13,035 nt of DNA from an uncultured Ruminococcus sp. (GTDB lineage Bacteria > Bacillota > Clostridia > Oscillospirales > Ruminococcaceae). The position numbers and the translations under genes are program-made. Below, in pieces: positions 6,652 through 13,035 of this stretch; within the stretch, counting starts at the first letter, position 1, and every line of letters begins with the position of its first letter. The stretch is taken from assembly GCA_947177345.1 (NCBI GenBank), contig CAMWUB010000017.1, forward strand, positions 1 to 13,035, read 5' to 3'. The notes below the pieces were generated by a model. That model searched no databases, was not told where the DNA came from, and saw nothing but the letters and a program-made list of their open reading frames with translations.

Positions 6652-7433
6652 AAAACAACCACTCCTCCGTTAGTCTCGACAGGTGCTACACCCATTATGT
6701 AATCTTTACTGAACTTATACTTTTTGTCAAGAAATTTCCTCGCCGTCGCAAATGCTGTACGTGGTGTATTGTTTTCCTGACTTAAATGCCCTAATACTAT
6801 ATGCGTTGTACCTTTTTCTATTAATCTTCCTATCTGTGCGGTACAGTCTTCATTTGAAAGATGACCTGTTTCCGACAAAATACGCTGTTTCAGGTGAAAC
6901 GGATAATTCCCCTGTCGTAACATTTCCTCGTCGTAATTTGATTCAAGAAGTACCATTTTACAACCTTTAAGTGCTTTTTCTGCTTCCGGAGTTATTACGC
7001 CTGTATCTGTACATACGGCACAGTATTTATCATCTGATGTATGTATCCTGTAACCACAAGGGTCTATGGCGTCATGTGATATTCTGAACGCATTTATTTC
7101 CATATCGGCACAGACTATATTTTTTTTCATCTCTATAACCTTAGACTTCGGGGAAACCTTATCATCATCGCATAACTTCCGGAGTGTCTTTTTAGTACCG
7201 TAAACTGTTATACCTGTTTTGTTCGTAAGTACTTTCAGTCCGGAAACATGGTCACTGTGTTCGTGAGTTATGAATACTCCCTGTATAGCCGTAACCGGTA
7301 TCTTGTTTGCCGTAAGTGCTGTTGAAAGTCTCCGGAAACTTACTCCACAATCTATAAGTATTCCACACTTTTCATTTCCGATAAAGTAGGAATTTCCTTT
7401 ACTGGAACTGAAAAGCGGATATATTCTTGCCAT
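6648..7433 (-). CDS. walJ: Metallo-beta-lactamase-fold hydrolase of the WalJ/YycJ family
   Basis: Metallo-beta-lactamase-fold protein of 261 aa. The metal-binding motif HEHSDH is at 57-62, preceded by GILIDCG (24-30); later come CAVCTDTGV, LLESNYD and VLGHLSQENN, which supply the remaining histidine and aspartate ligands. This order, with the LFSSSKGNSYFIG opening, is that of WalJ (YycJ), reported as a double-strand-specific 5' exonuclease linked to cell-wall or DNA-repair phenotypes; its exact substrate in this organism is unknown. The start at 7433 is chosen over the open-frame ATG at 7514 because it has GAGGG five bases upstream and gives the family N-terminus. It begins one base after the upstream GNAT stop and overlaps rlmH. 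WalJ next to RlmH is a common Firmicutes arrangement, though the WalRK genes are absent here. Confidence 0.9.
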   Translation of the reverse strand: MARIYPLFSSSKGNSYFIGNEKCGILIDCGVSFRRLSTALTANKIPVTAIQGVFITHEHSDHVSGLKVLTNKTGITVYGTKKTLRKLCDDDKVSPKSKVIEMKKNIVCADMEINAFRISHDAIDPCGYRIHTSDDKYCAVCTDTGVITPEAEKALKGCKMVLLESNYDEEMLRQGNYPFHLKQRILSETGHLSNEDCTAQIGRLIEKGTTHIVLGHLSQENNTPRTAFATARKFLDKKYKFSKDYIMGVAPVETNGGVVVF

Positions 7434-7434
7434 T

Positions 7435-7929
7435 TTATCCCTCTTTCCTGTCTGCAATGTACTCCATAGCAAAATATTCATGTCCGAACATACTGCACTC
7501 TCCGGCAAAATCAAATTTCAGACTTTTATATGTCTTCAAAGCCGGAATATTGCTTTTCACTACAAATAAATGCACGGATTTACAGCCCTTTTCAACAAGT
7601 TTTTCAATAAGTTTTTTCAACATTATTTTTGCATAACCGTTTCCCTGATATTCAGGTGCAATAACTATTCTTGAAATTTCACACTGTGTACCGTCATTTA
7701 TTTTCCAGAAGTCATTATTTTCAAAAACGCTATCTGTTTCAACAGAACACGCACCTATTATTTTATTGTTATTCTCAAATATATACAGATTTCCATTTCT
7801 GAAATCCCCCATGGCATTTTCACACGTGGGATAGTCTTCAGTCCAAAGCGAATAGTTAACTCCTATAACGTTTTTGTAAATTCCGGCAACAATATCAATA
7901 TCTTCTTGTTTTGCTTTTCTAAGATTCAT
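7435..7929 (-). CDS. GNAT-family N-acetyltransferase
   Basis: Predicted acetyl-CoA-dependent acetyltransferase of 164 aa. The GNAT fold is visible: an opening LRKAKQEDIDIVAGIY, a central strand ending CEISRIVIAPEYQGNGYAKIML with the acetyl-CoA pyrophosphate loop QGNGYAK at 95-101, and a later SNIPALKTYKSLKFDFAG segment (126-143) that is the usual motif B region. The acceptor is unknown; the general shape is that of small-molecule or peptide acetylating members, not of RimI, which has a different C-terminus. Its ATG overlaps the cysS stop as ATGA (7926-7929), and walJ starts one base after its stop, so it is inside a tightly packed operon. A link to cysteine or tRNA metabolism is only suggested by position. 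Confidence 0.85.
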   Translation of the reverse strand: MNLRKAKQEDIDIVAGIYKNVIGVNYSLWTEDYPTCENAMGDFRNGNLYIFENNNKIIGACSVETDSVFENNDFWKINDGTQCEISRIVIAPEYQGNGYAKIMLKKLIEKLVEKGCKSVHLFVVKSNIPALKTYKSLKFDFAGECSMFGHEYFAMEYIADRKEG

Positions 7930-9329
7930 ATTTTTCTGATTTCAACACCTTGTCTTGTCTCTCGGACTTCATAGCCGAGTGCGGTTATTTTATTCCGTAT
8001 CTCGTCGGCAAGTGCGAAATTCTTTTCCTTACGGGCGGACTTTCTTTCCTCAACCAGTTCAAGCACTTCCGCCGGTATCTCCTCACCTTGATTCACTTTT
8101 ACGGCGTTTTCAATTATATCGAGACCTAAAACCTTATCAAATTCCTTAATCAATGCAATTTTTGTTACGGAATTAGTTCCGGATTTAAGAACGTCATATA
8201 ATGCAGTTATCGCAAGTGACGTATTCAAATCATTATCAAGGGCATCTGTGAAATTCTTCATAAGTCTGTTATATTCCGTACTGTCAATATCGCCGGAAGT
8301 GTCATTCAGAAGAAGTGCTGTCTTTTCGATAATCTTATTATAAGATGTCACTGCATTGTTTAAATTATCCCAGTCGAATACAAGCGATTTCCTGTAATGC
8401 GACTGTAAACAGAAATATCTGTATACTACCGGATTATAGCCCTTTTCTTCCAGAAGTGATATCGTAAGAAATTCCCCTTTTGATTTACTCATTTTTCCGC
8501 TGTTCGTGTTAAGATGGTGTACGTGAAACCAGTAGTTACACCATTCGTGACCTAAATAAGCCTCACTCTGTGCGATTTCGTTAGTATGGTGCGGAAACGC
8601 ATTATCTATACCACCACAGTGTATATCAAGATATTCTCCTAAATTCTTCATGCTTATACACGAACACTCTATATGCCAACCCGGATAGCCTACACCCCAC
8701 GGACTTTCCCATTTAAGTTCCTGTGAGTCAAATTTTGATTTGGTAAACCATAGTACAAAATCCGCCTTGTTTCGCTTATTGGAATCTTCTTCAACACCCT
8801 CACGGACACCGACAGCTAAATCTTCTTCCCTGAAGTCGTTGAAAACATAGTACTTTTCAAGTTTAGATGTATCAAAATAGATGTTTCCGCCGGCTTCGTA
8901 TGCATAACCCTTATCAATAAGCACCTGTATAACCCTTATGAACTCGTCTATATATGATGTAGCCGGTACAACTACGTCAGGAGTTTTTATATTAAGTTTC
9001 TTACAGTCGCTGAAAAATGCGTCTGTATAGAATTGTGCTATCTCCATGACCGTTTTATGTTCACGCTTTGCACCTTTTAACATCTTGTCGTCACCGGTGT
9101 CGCCGTCGCTGGTAAGATGTCCTACGTCTGTTATATTCATTACTCGTGTGACTTCCAGACCTGTAAAGCGGAGATATTTTTCAAGAATATCCTCCATTAT
9201 ATACGTCCTGAGATTTCCGATATGTGCGTAGTGATATACGGTAGGTCCGCAAGTATATATACTTGTCTTTCCCTGTTCGTGAGGAATAAATTTCTCTTTT
9301 TTATGTGTAAGTGAATTATATAACTGCAT
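7926..9329 (-). CDS. cysS: Cysteinyl-tRNA synthetase
   Basis: Class I aminoacyl-tRNA synthetase that activates cysteine with ATP and charges tRNA-Cys. The 467-aa length is normal. Seen: CGPTVY with zinc ligand Cys27; the HIGH-type motif HIGN at 36-39; GWHIECS with zinc ligand Cys222 (217-223); PHHTNE giving His247 and Glu251 as the other zinc ligands; and KMSKS at 279-283. The C-terminal helical and anticodon-binding region follows. The ATG is preceded by AAGGAGT with a 7-nt gap. The gene lies 25 bp after an unrecognised 172-aa gene that in turn follows cysE; close cysE-cysS linkage is known from Bacillus (gltX-cysE-cysS). No Cys T-box is visible in front of it. Confidence 0.97.
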   Translation of the reverse strand: MQLYNSLTHKKEKFIPHEQGKTSIYTCGPTVYHYAHIGNLRTYIMEDILEKYLRFTGLEVTRVMNITDVGHLTSDGDTGDDKMLKGAKREHKTVMEIAQFYTDAFFSDCKKLNIKTPDVVVPATSYIDEFIRVIQVLIDKGYAYEAGGNIYFDTSKLEKYYVFNDFREEDLAVGVREGVEEDSNKRNKADFVLWFTKSKFDSQELKWESPWGVGYPGWHIECSCISMKNLGEYLDIHCGGIDNAFPHHTNEIAQSEAYLGHEWCNYWFHVHHLNTNSGKMSKSKGEFLTISLLEEKGYNPVVYRYFCLQSHYRKSLVFDWDNLNNAVTSYNKIIEKTALLLNDTSGDIDSTEYNRLMKNFTDALDNDLNTSLAITALYDVLKSGTNSVTKIALIKEFDKVLGLDIIENAVKVNQGEEIPAEVLELVEERKSARKEKNFALADEIRNKITALGYEVRETRQGVEIRKI

Positions 9330-9354
9330 TATAAATACTCCTTATCATTAATTA

Positions 9355-9873
9355 TTATGTATTCTGATATTCAGAAAGTTTTTTCTTTTCGTTTTCAAAA
9401 AGATTGAAAGTGTTATCTTTCTGGTGTTCGCTGACCGCAAATTCATTAAGTTTTCTGCCGTCGGTGAGAAGTACGCAAGCCTGATATGCGAGTTGCTCAT
9501 ACCAGTCCCATGAATAGCGGTCATCGGGTAAACCATGCGGAAACTCTATTTCTGATACAGTACCGGTTTCACGACTTTTTACACCTCTTGCTGTGAAAAA
9601 ATTACTGTCCACGGATATAATTATTTCTATATTGTTGTATTCCGTGGTATCGTCAAAGAAAACCCTGCTTTGAAAACTGCTCCATTCAAGAATAGATGCT
9701 CTTATTCTTCCGGTTGTATCGGCGACACCATAACTTATAGTCAACCTCTCCGGAGGTACTGAAATATCGTCTCTGTTCATTTTCAAATCATCATGCATAT
9801 AATTTATAATATTTTCAATCTGATATTCACGGAATCGTACATATTCAAGTCCGAAATTAAAATATACAGACAT
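9355..9873 (-). CDS. Unrecognised soluble protein between cysE and cysS
   Basis: No family is recognised. The 172-aa protein has no signal peptide, membrane segment or obvious metal-binding motif. It is rich in Asp, Glu, Asn, Tyr and Phe. It alternates predicted beta-type stretches (RLTISYGVADTTG at 43-55, NNIEIIISVDSNFF at 80-93) with an aromatic helix-like stretch (YSWDWYEQLAYQACVLLTDGR, about 119-139), and ends in a charged tail. That pattern suggests a compact alpha/beta domain. The ATG has AAGGAG nine bases upstream. cysS begins 25 bases after its stop with no terminator between, so it is cotranscribed with cysS. A role in cysteine supply or charging is possible only by position. Confidence 0.8.
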   Translation of the reverse strand: MSVYFNFGLEYVRFREYQIENIINYMHDDLKMNRDDISVPPERLTISYGVADTTGRIRASILEWSSFQSRVFFDDTTEYNNIEIIISVDSNFFTARGVKSRETGTVSEIEFPHGLPDDRYSWDWYEQLAYQACVLLTDGRKLNEFAVSEHQKDNTFNLFENEKKKLSEYQNT

Positions 9874-9902
9874 TCTTAAAAACTCCTTCTTAATTTAGTT
9901 TG

Positions 9903-9948
9903 TACCGGAATTTTTTTCAATGCCGGTATCCGTTCAGAACACCGGCAT
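9903..9948 (-). other. Overlapping alternative hairpins between cysE and the cysS unit
   Basis: ATGCCGGT (9920-9927) and ACCGGCAT (9941-9948) form a perfect 8-bp stem with a 13-nt loop. A second pairing, TACCGG (9903-9908) with CCGGTA (9923-9928), reuses part of the same arm, so the two are mutually exclusive. On the minus strand neither is followed by a T-run (the first is followed by an A-tract), so this is not a standard terminator. It may slow transcription or protect RNA ends between cysE and the downstream genes. Confidence 0.5.
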
Positions 9949-9957
9949 ATAAAAGAC

Positions 9958-10605
9958 TTATTTTTTCATATCCGAAACTTCTTTTTTAAGTCTTTCAAAT
10001 TCCGTACTTAATCTGCACAATTCCTGTGATACAGGGTCAGGAATGTGTATCTGGTCAATTTCACTGCAAACATCCTTACATATTTTTTTACCGTTTCTTC
10101 TTACTATTCTTGCCGGTACTCCTACCGCTGTACAGTTATCGGGAATTTCATTCAGAACTACTGCATTTGCAGCAATCTTGACATTGTTTCCGACTTTAAA
10201 AGGTCCGAGAACTTTTGCACCTGCTCCTACAAGCACATTATGTCCGAGTGTAGGGTGTCTTTTTCCTTTATCCTTACCAGTTCCGCCGAGTGTAACTCCC
10301 TGATACAACAGACAGTTATCACCTATTACAGCGGTTTCACCTATTACAACACCCATACCGTGGTCTATGAAAAGTCCCTTTCCTATTTCTGCACCGGGGT
10401 GTATCTCGATACCGGTCTTACGTCTCGAATGTTGTGAAATCATTCTGGCTATTGTGAACATCTTTCTTTTATAGAACCAATGCGATATACGATAACTTCT
10501 TACTGCCATAAGGCTCGGATATGTCAACAGTATTTCAAGCGTACTGTGTACAGCGGGGTCACGTTCCCGTATAAGCTTTATATCTCTTTTTATATATTCA
10601 AACAA
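9958..10605 (-). CDS. cysE: Serine O-acetyltransferase, TTG start
   Basis: Makes O-acetylserine from serine and acetyl-CoA, the first step of cysteine synthesis, usually feedback-inhibited by cysteine. The 215-aa product is the short Firmicutes form, similar in length to B. subtilis CysE. Seen: an N-terminal helical region (1-65); a left-handed beta-helix of hexapeptide repeats from GIEIHPGAEIG (65-75); the active-site Asp81-His82 in FIDHGMGVVIGE; GVTLGGTGKDKGKRHP (103-118) with His117; and a C-terminal tail (about 170-215) that in the family regulates or binds CysK. The start codon is TTG at 10605, with a perfect AAAGGAGG seven bases upstream. Its own sigma-A promoter and a terminator-like leader hairpin precede it, suggesting attenuation. 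Confidence 0.95.
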   Translation of the reverse strand: MFEYIKRDIKLIRERDPAVHSTLEILLTYPSLMAVRSYRISHWFYKRKMFTIARMISQHSRRKTGIEIHPGAEIGKGLFIDHGMGVVIGETAVIGDNCLLYQGVTLGGTGKDKGKRHPTLGHNVLVGAGAKVLGPFKVGNNVKIAANAVVLNEIPDNCTAVGVPARIVRRNGKKICKDVCSEIDQIHIPDPVSQELCRLSTEFERLKKEVSDMKK

Positions 10606-10612
10606 AATGAAT

Positions 10613-10617
10613 CCTCC
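10613..10617 (-). promoter_or_regulatory. Ribosome binding site of cysE (for a TTG start)
   Basis: GGAGG on the minus strand, within AAAGGAGGAT, ends seven bases before the TTG at 10605. The strong site offsets the weak start codon. The same five bases could pair with CCTCC in the hairpin arm just upstream. Confidence 0.85.
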
Positions 10618-10621
10618 TTTT

Positions 10622-10671
10622 AAAAAAATTCAGTCTCCGGAGGCACACAGAAAAAAATACCCTCCGGAGAC
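10622..10671 (-). terminator. Terminator-like hairpin in the cysE leader (candidate attenuator)
   Basis: Arms at 10661-10671 and 10633-10643 form a perfect 11-bp stem (GTCTCCGGAGG with CCTCCGGAGAC) around a 17-nt loop. On the minus strand it is followed by TGAA and then seven Ts (10628-10622), and then by the cysE ribosome binding site. It lies downstream of the cysE promoter and is not needed by the previous gene, which has its own terminator. It is therefore probably a conditional terminator. No T-box sequence or stem I is recognisable, so the sensing mechanism is unknown. Confidence 0.7.
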
Positions 10672-10762
10672 GTATTTATTAATGCTGTTCTACTCCGTTT
10701 ATAGCACAAAATGATAAAAATTATTCTGATTATTATGCTTTTTATTAAATATGGCTTATAAT

Positions 10763-10792
10763 ATTATATACCATGCCACCGGATTTTGTCAA
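10763..10792 (-). promoter_or_regulatory. Sigma-A promoter of cysE
   Basis: Read on the minus strand: a perfect -35 TTGACA (10792-10787), an 18-bp spacer, and a perfect -10 TATAAT (10768-10763), overlapping a TATATA two bases earlier that would give a 16-bp spacer. Transcription would start near 10756, leaving a leader of about 150 nt before cysE. The rest of the 10606-10858 intergenic region holds the leader hairpin and the terminator of the upstream gene; nothing else is recognised in it. Confidence 0.85.
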
Positions 10793-10818
10793 GGGTCAAT
10801 AGATAATTTATATATTTC

Positions 10819-10849
10819 AAAAAAACAGAACTCCGAAGAGTTCCGTTTT
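10819..10849 (-). terminator. Intrinsic terminator of the surface-protein gene, UUCG tetraloop
   Basis: On the minus strand, arms 10849-10838 and 10833-10822 form a 12-bp stem with one G-T pair, closed by the very stable C(UUCG)G tetraloop (10837-10834), then a run of seven Ts (10825-10819) that overlaps the stem foot. It lies 9 bases after the stop codon. Confidence 0.93.
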
Positions 10850-10858
10850 ATATCGTGA

Positions 10859-13021
10859 TTAATTATCCTTACGCTTTCCGGAAACGAACATAACTCCTAC
10901 TGAAACCGCCAGCAATGCGAAAACATTACCGAAGTTATCGCCTGTTTTCGGTGAGGCTTTACCTGTAACAGTGCCGGAAGATGATTTATTATTATCTGTA
11001 TCGCTGTCATTGTCGCCGTCCTCGTCATCTGAACCGGAATCATCATTGTTATCATCGTCAGATGTACCAGCTCTTTCGCCTGTAAGTTCAATTACACCCC
11101 ATAAACCAGTTGTATGGTCTTTAACCCATGCAAGACCATTACATACAGGACGCACTTCAGCGAACTCACCTACAGGTATTACAACTTCACCGTCAGTAGC
11201 ATAGTAGCCACCACCCCATATAGTATTGAATGCTATATAGTCTTCTGACGGAAGATATGGTGTATAATCATTGTTATTTACGTTGAATAAATATGAGGCT
11301 TCACACGGATTTTCAATAATCTGATTGCCTTCTTCGTCGAAATAATACCATTCGCCGTCTCTTTCAAGAGCTGTTATACCGTCTTTATACGAAAGTGCAT
11401 TATCATAATCAAAATCGATTATTATTTCACCGTCTCTCATTATGCCGTAACTATCGTACAGTATAACCTTATCTTCAGATTCGTCAATTGAAACCATTCT
11501 TACAGGAATTGTTTTACCCTCCGGAAAATCCAGCGTTGTTAAACTACTGTTCTTACTGTTCAGCGATACTTCTTCTACTGTATCATTACTCGGCATTACA
11601 CCAACATATGCGAATAAATCTTTTTCAGGGTCGTAACAGTAGTAACTTGTGCTTACATCAGATAATAAATTATTCTCACACCATGCACAATAAGGTTCTT
11701 TAGGTTCTAAAAATTCGCCTGTTTCGCAACAGAAATATGAAATGTTATCTTCCTCGTCATATAAGATAAAATGGTCATTTATTGCACCACGTATTCTTAT
11801 ATAGTCAGGTTCAATTACTACATTTCCGTCCATATCTATGACACCGTAAAAATCGCCCTCTTTTATAACAGCGTATCCGGTATCTACAAACTGACCGTAT
11901 CTGTATATATAATCATTATAGGCATCAACGGAATCAGAATTTTCACTATCATAAGACGGTATAGCTTCCATATATGCACCTACTGAATTTATATCGTCTG
12001 CTTCTACGGAAGGTTCTACATACCATTTATAAGTAATAGCTGATTCTTTTGTTGTAGTAGTTGTTGTTACTGTTGTTCCGGTAGTTGTTTCAGTTGAAGT
12101 TGTCGTTGCAGTTACGGTAGAAGTAGTCGTGGAAATTTCAAGGTTTTCAAGTACTTCATAGGTCTGTAAATCAACGTATAATGTACTGTCATTATTACTG
12201 AAATAAACTGCAAGATATTTGTTATCTATAATTTCTAAATTATCTACCCAGTAATGTCCGGAAGTAGCATAATCTTCTTTTAAATGCGACATTCTTTTAA
12301 GTGTTTCGCCCTCATAGCTTACTTCATAGAAATCGGGATAAACATATCCGGAGATATAAATTGAATTTTCACCGAAAGCATACTTAATACTTGCACCCTC
12401 AAAATCGCTGTTTTTCCAGAGAACTTCACCGGTTTCAAAGTCGAGTGCCTTTATAGTACCGCCCTCTGTGAGATAGTAGACGTTATTATGTTCACCTAAC
12501 TCTTCTACTACCGCAAACTGTCCGGAATCATATTCACCTGTATTATAAGTCCATACGGTATCACCGGATTCGCTATATGCAGTGATTACGGCATATTCTG
12601 TATGCTGATTTTCATTATAACCTTTTTTAAATTCGATATTGTTTACTTTCTGCTCCGATTCCTGCGGAGTTGTTTCCTCAATATCAAGCTCATCTGTTTC
12701 ATATGTATCATCATAATAATCAATATCATCTGATTCAGAATCGCTTTCTTCCTGATAGTCGTCATCTTCAGAATAATCATCTTCGGAATAATCCTCGTCA
12801 GAACTATCCTCGTCATAATAATTTTCTTCAGAATTATCCTCTTCAGTGTTATCTTCGTCAGTTACTGCCTCGTCATTTTCCTCGTAAATATCCTGTTCCG
12901 ATTCCTCTGCATTTACTTTTATAACACCATTGCCAGTACAGACCACAGGTACTACAAAATTACTACCTGCAACCGCAACAGATAAAATCTGAGCAAGTAT
13001 TTTTTTTGATTTAATATTCAT
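10859..13021 (-). CDS. Large secreted, sortase-type anchored protein with PQQ-like and WG-like repeats
   Basis: Exported 720-aa protein of unknown function. Seen in order: a signal peptide at 1-38 (KSKK, then a hydrophobic core, likely cut after VNA); a strongly acidic, repetitive Asp/Glu/Ser/Tyr tract at 39-126; a beta-propeller-like part at about 140-295 with TIKALDFETGEVLWK, the PQQ-repeat pattern; an almost pure Thr linker at 297-324; a second beta-rich part at 330-650 with WG-type repeats (FYGVIDMDGNVVIEPDY at 391-407, GEWYYFDEEGNQII at 556-569, GLWGVIELTGE at 639-649); an acidic linker at 654-678; and SPKTGD at 690-695, a hydrophobic helix and the basic tail KRKDN. The end is a variant LPXTG cell-wall sorting signal. 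It is monocistronic, with a UUCG terminator. The ribosome site is weak (AAAGAAG); the promoter lies outside the window. Confidence 0.85.
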   Translation of the reverse strand: MNIKSKKILAQILSVAVAGSNFVVPVVCTGNGVIKVNAEESEQDIYEENDEAVTDEDNTEEDNSEENYYDEDSSDEDYSEDDYSEDDDYQEESDSESDDIDYYDDTYETDELDIEETTPQESEQKVNNIEFKKGYNENQHTEYAVITAYSESGDTVWTYNTGEYDSGQFAVVEELGEHNNVYYLTEGGTIKALDFETGEVLWKNSDFEGASIKYAFGENSIYISGYVYPDFYEVSYEGETLKRMSHLKEDYATSGHYWVDNLEIIDNKYLAVYFSNNDSTLYVDLQTYEVLENLEISTTTSTVTATTTSTETTTGTTVTTTTTTKESAITYKWYVEPSVEADDINSVGAYMEAIPSYDSENSDSVDAYNDYIYRYGQFVDTGYAVIKEGDFYGVIDMDGNVVIEPDYIRIRGAINDHFILYDEEDNISYFCCETGEFLEPKEPYCAWCENNLLSDVSTSYYCYDPEKDLFAYVGVMPSNDTVEEVSLNSKNSSLTTLDFPEGKTIPVRMVSIDESEDKVILYDSYGIMRDGEIIIDFDYDNALSYKDGITALERDGEWYYFDEEGNQIIENPCEASYLFNVNNNDYTPYLPSEDYIAFNTIWGGGYYATDGEVVIPVGEFAEVRPVCNGLAWVKDHTTGLWGVIELTGERAGTSDDDNNDDSGSDDEDGDNDSDTDNNKSSSGTVTGKASPKTGDNFGNVFALLAVSVGVMFVSGKRKDN
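10937..10954 (-). other. Sortase recognition motif SPKTGD
   Basis: Codes residues 690-695, followed by a hydrophobic stretch (about 698-714) and a KRKDN tail: the three-part layout of a cell-wall sorting signal with Ser in place of the usual Leu. The matching sortase is not in this window. Confidence 0.75.
12050..12133 (-). repeat. Threonine-rich linker (residues 297-324)
   Basis: Twenty of about 28 residues are Thr, with Ser, Val, Ala, Gly and Glu filling the rest. Linkers like this separate domains of secreted proteins in ruminococci and are likely glycosylated or extended. It divides the propeller-like part from the WG-repeat part. Confidence 0.85.
12644..12907 (-). repeat. Acidic low-complexity tract (residues 39-126)
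   Basis: More than half of the residues are Asp or Glu, in loose repeats such as DEDYSEDDYSEDD. At the DNA level there are imperfect repeats of GAA/GAT/TCT-type codons. The tract directly follows the signal peptide and would form a flexible, highly negative arm that could bind calcium or other cations. Confidence 0.8.
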
Positions 13022-13035
13022 ATTGTACTTCTTTA

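Noticed and set aside
7434..7514. Upstream ATG at 7514 as walJ start
   Set aside because: It would overlap the GNAT gene by 80 bases, has no ribosome site, and the added residues are not part of the family.
9892..9920. TTGAAA-17-TAAATT as a promoter for the 172-aa gene
   Set aside because: Transcription would start around 9885, inside the Shine-Dalgarno sequence (9883-9888), leaving no usable site; probably chance AT-richness.
10043..10437. Plus-strand open frames opposite cysE
   Set aside because: Shadows of a strongly conserved gene; no ribosome site and no recognisable product.
10620..10709. 29-codon leader reading frame (TTG start, two Cys codons) spanning the cysE hairpin
   Set aside because: Tempting as a cysteine-sensing leader peptide, but there is no Shine-Dalgarno, the start is weak and the Cys codons are not clustered.
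10606..10756. Cys T-box riboswitch upstream of cysE
   Set aside because: No T-box core (AGGGTGG...ACCGCG type) and too short for stem I plus antiterminator.

Overview
This window looks like chromosome from a low-to-moderate-GC Firmicute of the Ruminococcus/Oscillospiraceae type. The evidence is indirect. The MetH lacks a reactivation domain. There is a dipicolinate synthase pair of the endospore former type. WalJ and RlmH sit next to each other, as is common in Firmicutes. A secreted protein carries a long threonine-only linker and a C-terminal SPKTGD sorting signal, both familiar from ruminococci. The genus is an inference; no rRNA is present.

Plus strand, 1-4981. A 5'-truncated B12-dependent methionine synthase (metH) runs into prfB (release factor 2), and then into a small unrecognised membrane protein. 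That protein has a transposase-OrfA-like helix-turn-helix and a perfect leucine zipper. A strong intrinsic terminator overlapping its stop codon closes the unit. An independent two-gene operon, dpaA-dpaB (dipicolinate synthase), follows. It has a sigma-K-like promoter and ends at a shared hairpin (4953-4981), where it converges with the minus-strand genes.

Minus strand, 13021 down to 4986, in order of transcription. First comes a 720-residue secreted, apparently sortase-anchored protein with an acidic N-terminal tract, a PQQ-like beta-propeller part, a Thr linker and WG-like repeats. It ends at a UUCG-loop terminator. Next is a consensus sigma-A promoter followed by a roughly 150-nt leader with a terminator-like hairpin just before cysE (serine acetyltransferase). 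After cysE come an unrecognised 172-aa protein, cysS, a GNAT acetyltransferase, walJ, rlmH and a CPBP-family membrane protease. From cysS to rlmH the genes overlap or nearly touch, so they are very probably cotranscribed.

Most of the window is core metabolism and translation: methionine and cysteine supply, cysteine charging, translation termination, 23S rRNA modification and spore dipicolinate. The parts worth a second look are the membrane-tethered HTH/leucine-zipper protein, the cysE leader (no T-box, but a possible bistable terminator/SD structure), the stacked hairpins after cysE, and the surface protein. No mobile element, CRISPR array, tRNA or rRNA was seen. The longest stretch without a gene is about 250 bp (10606-10858) and is described below.
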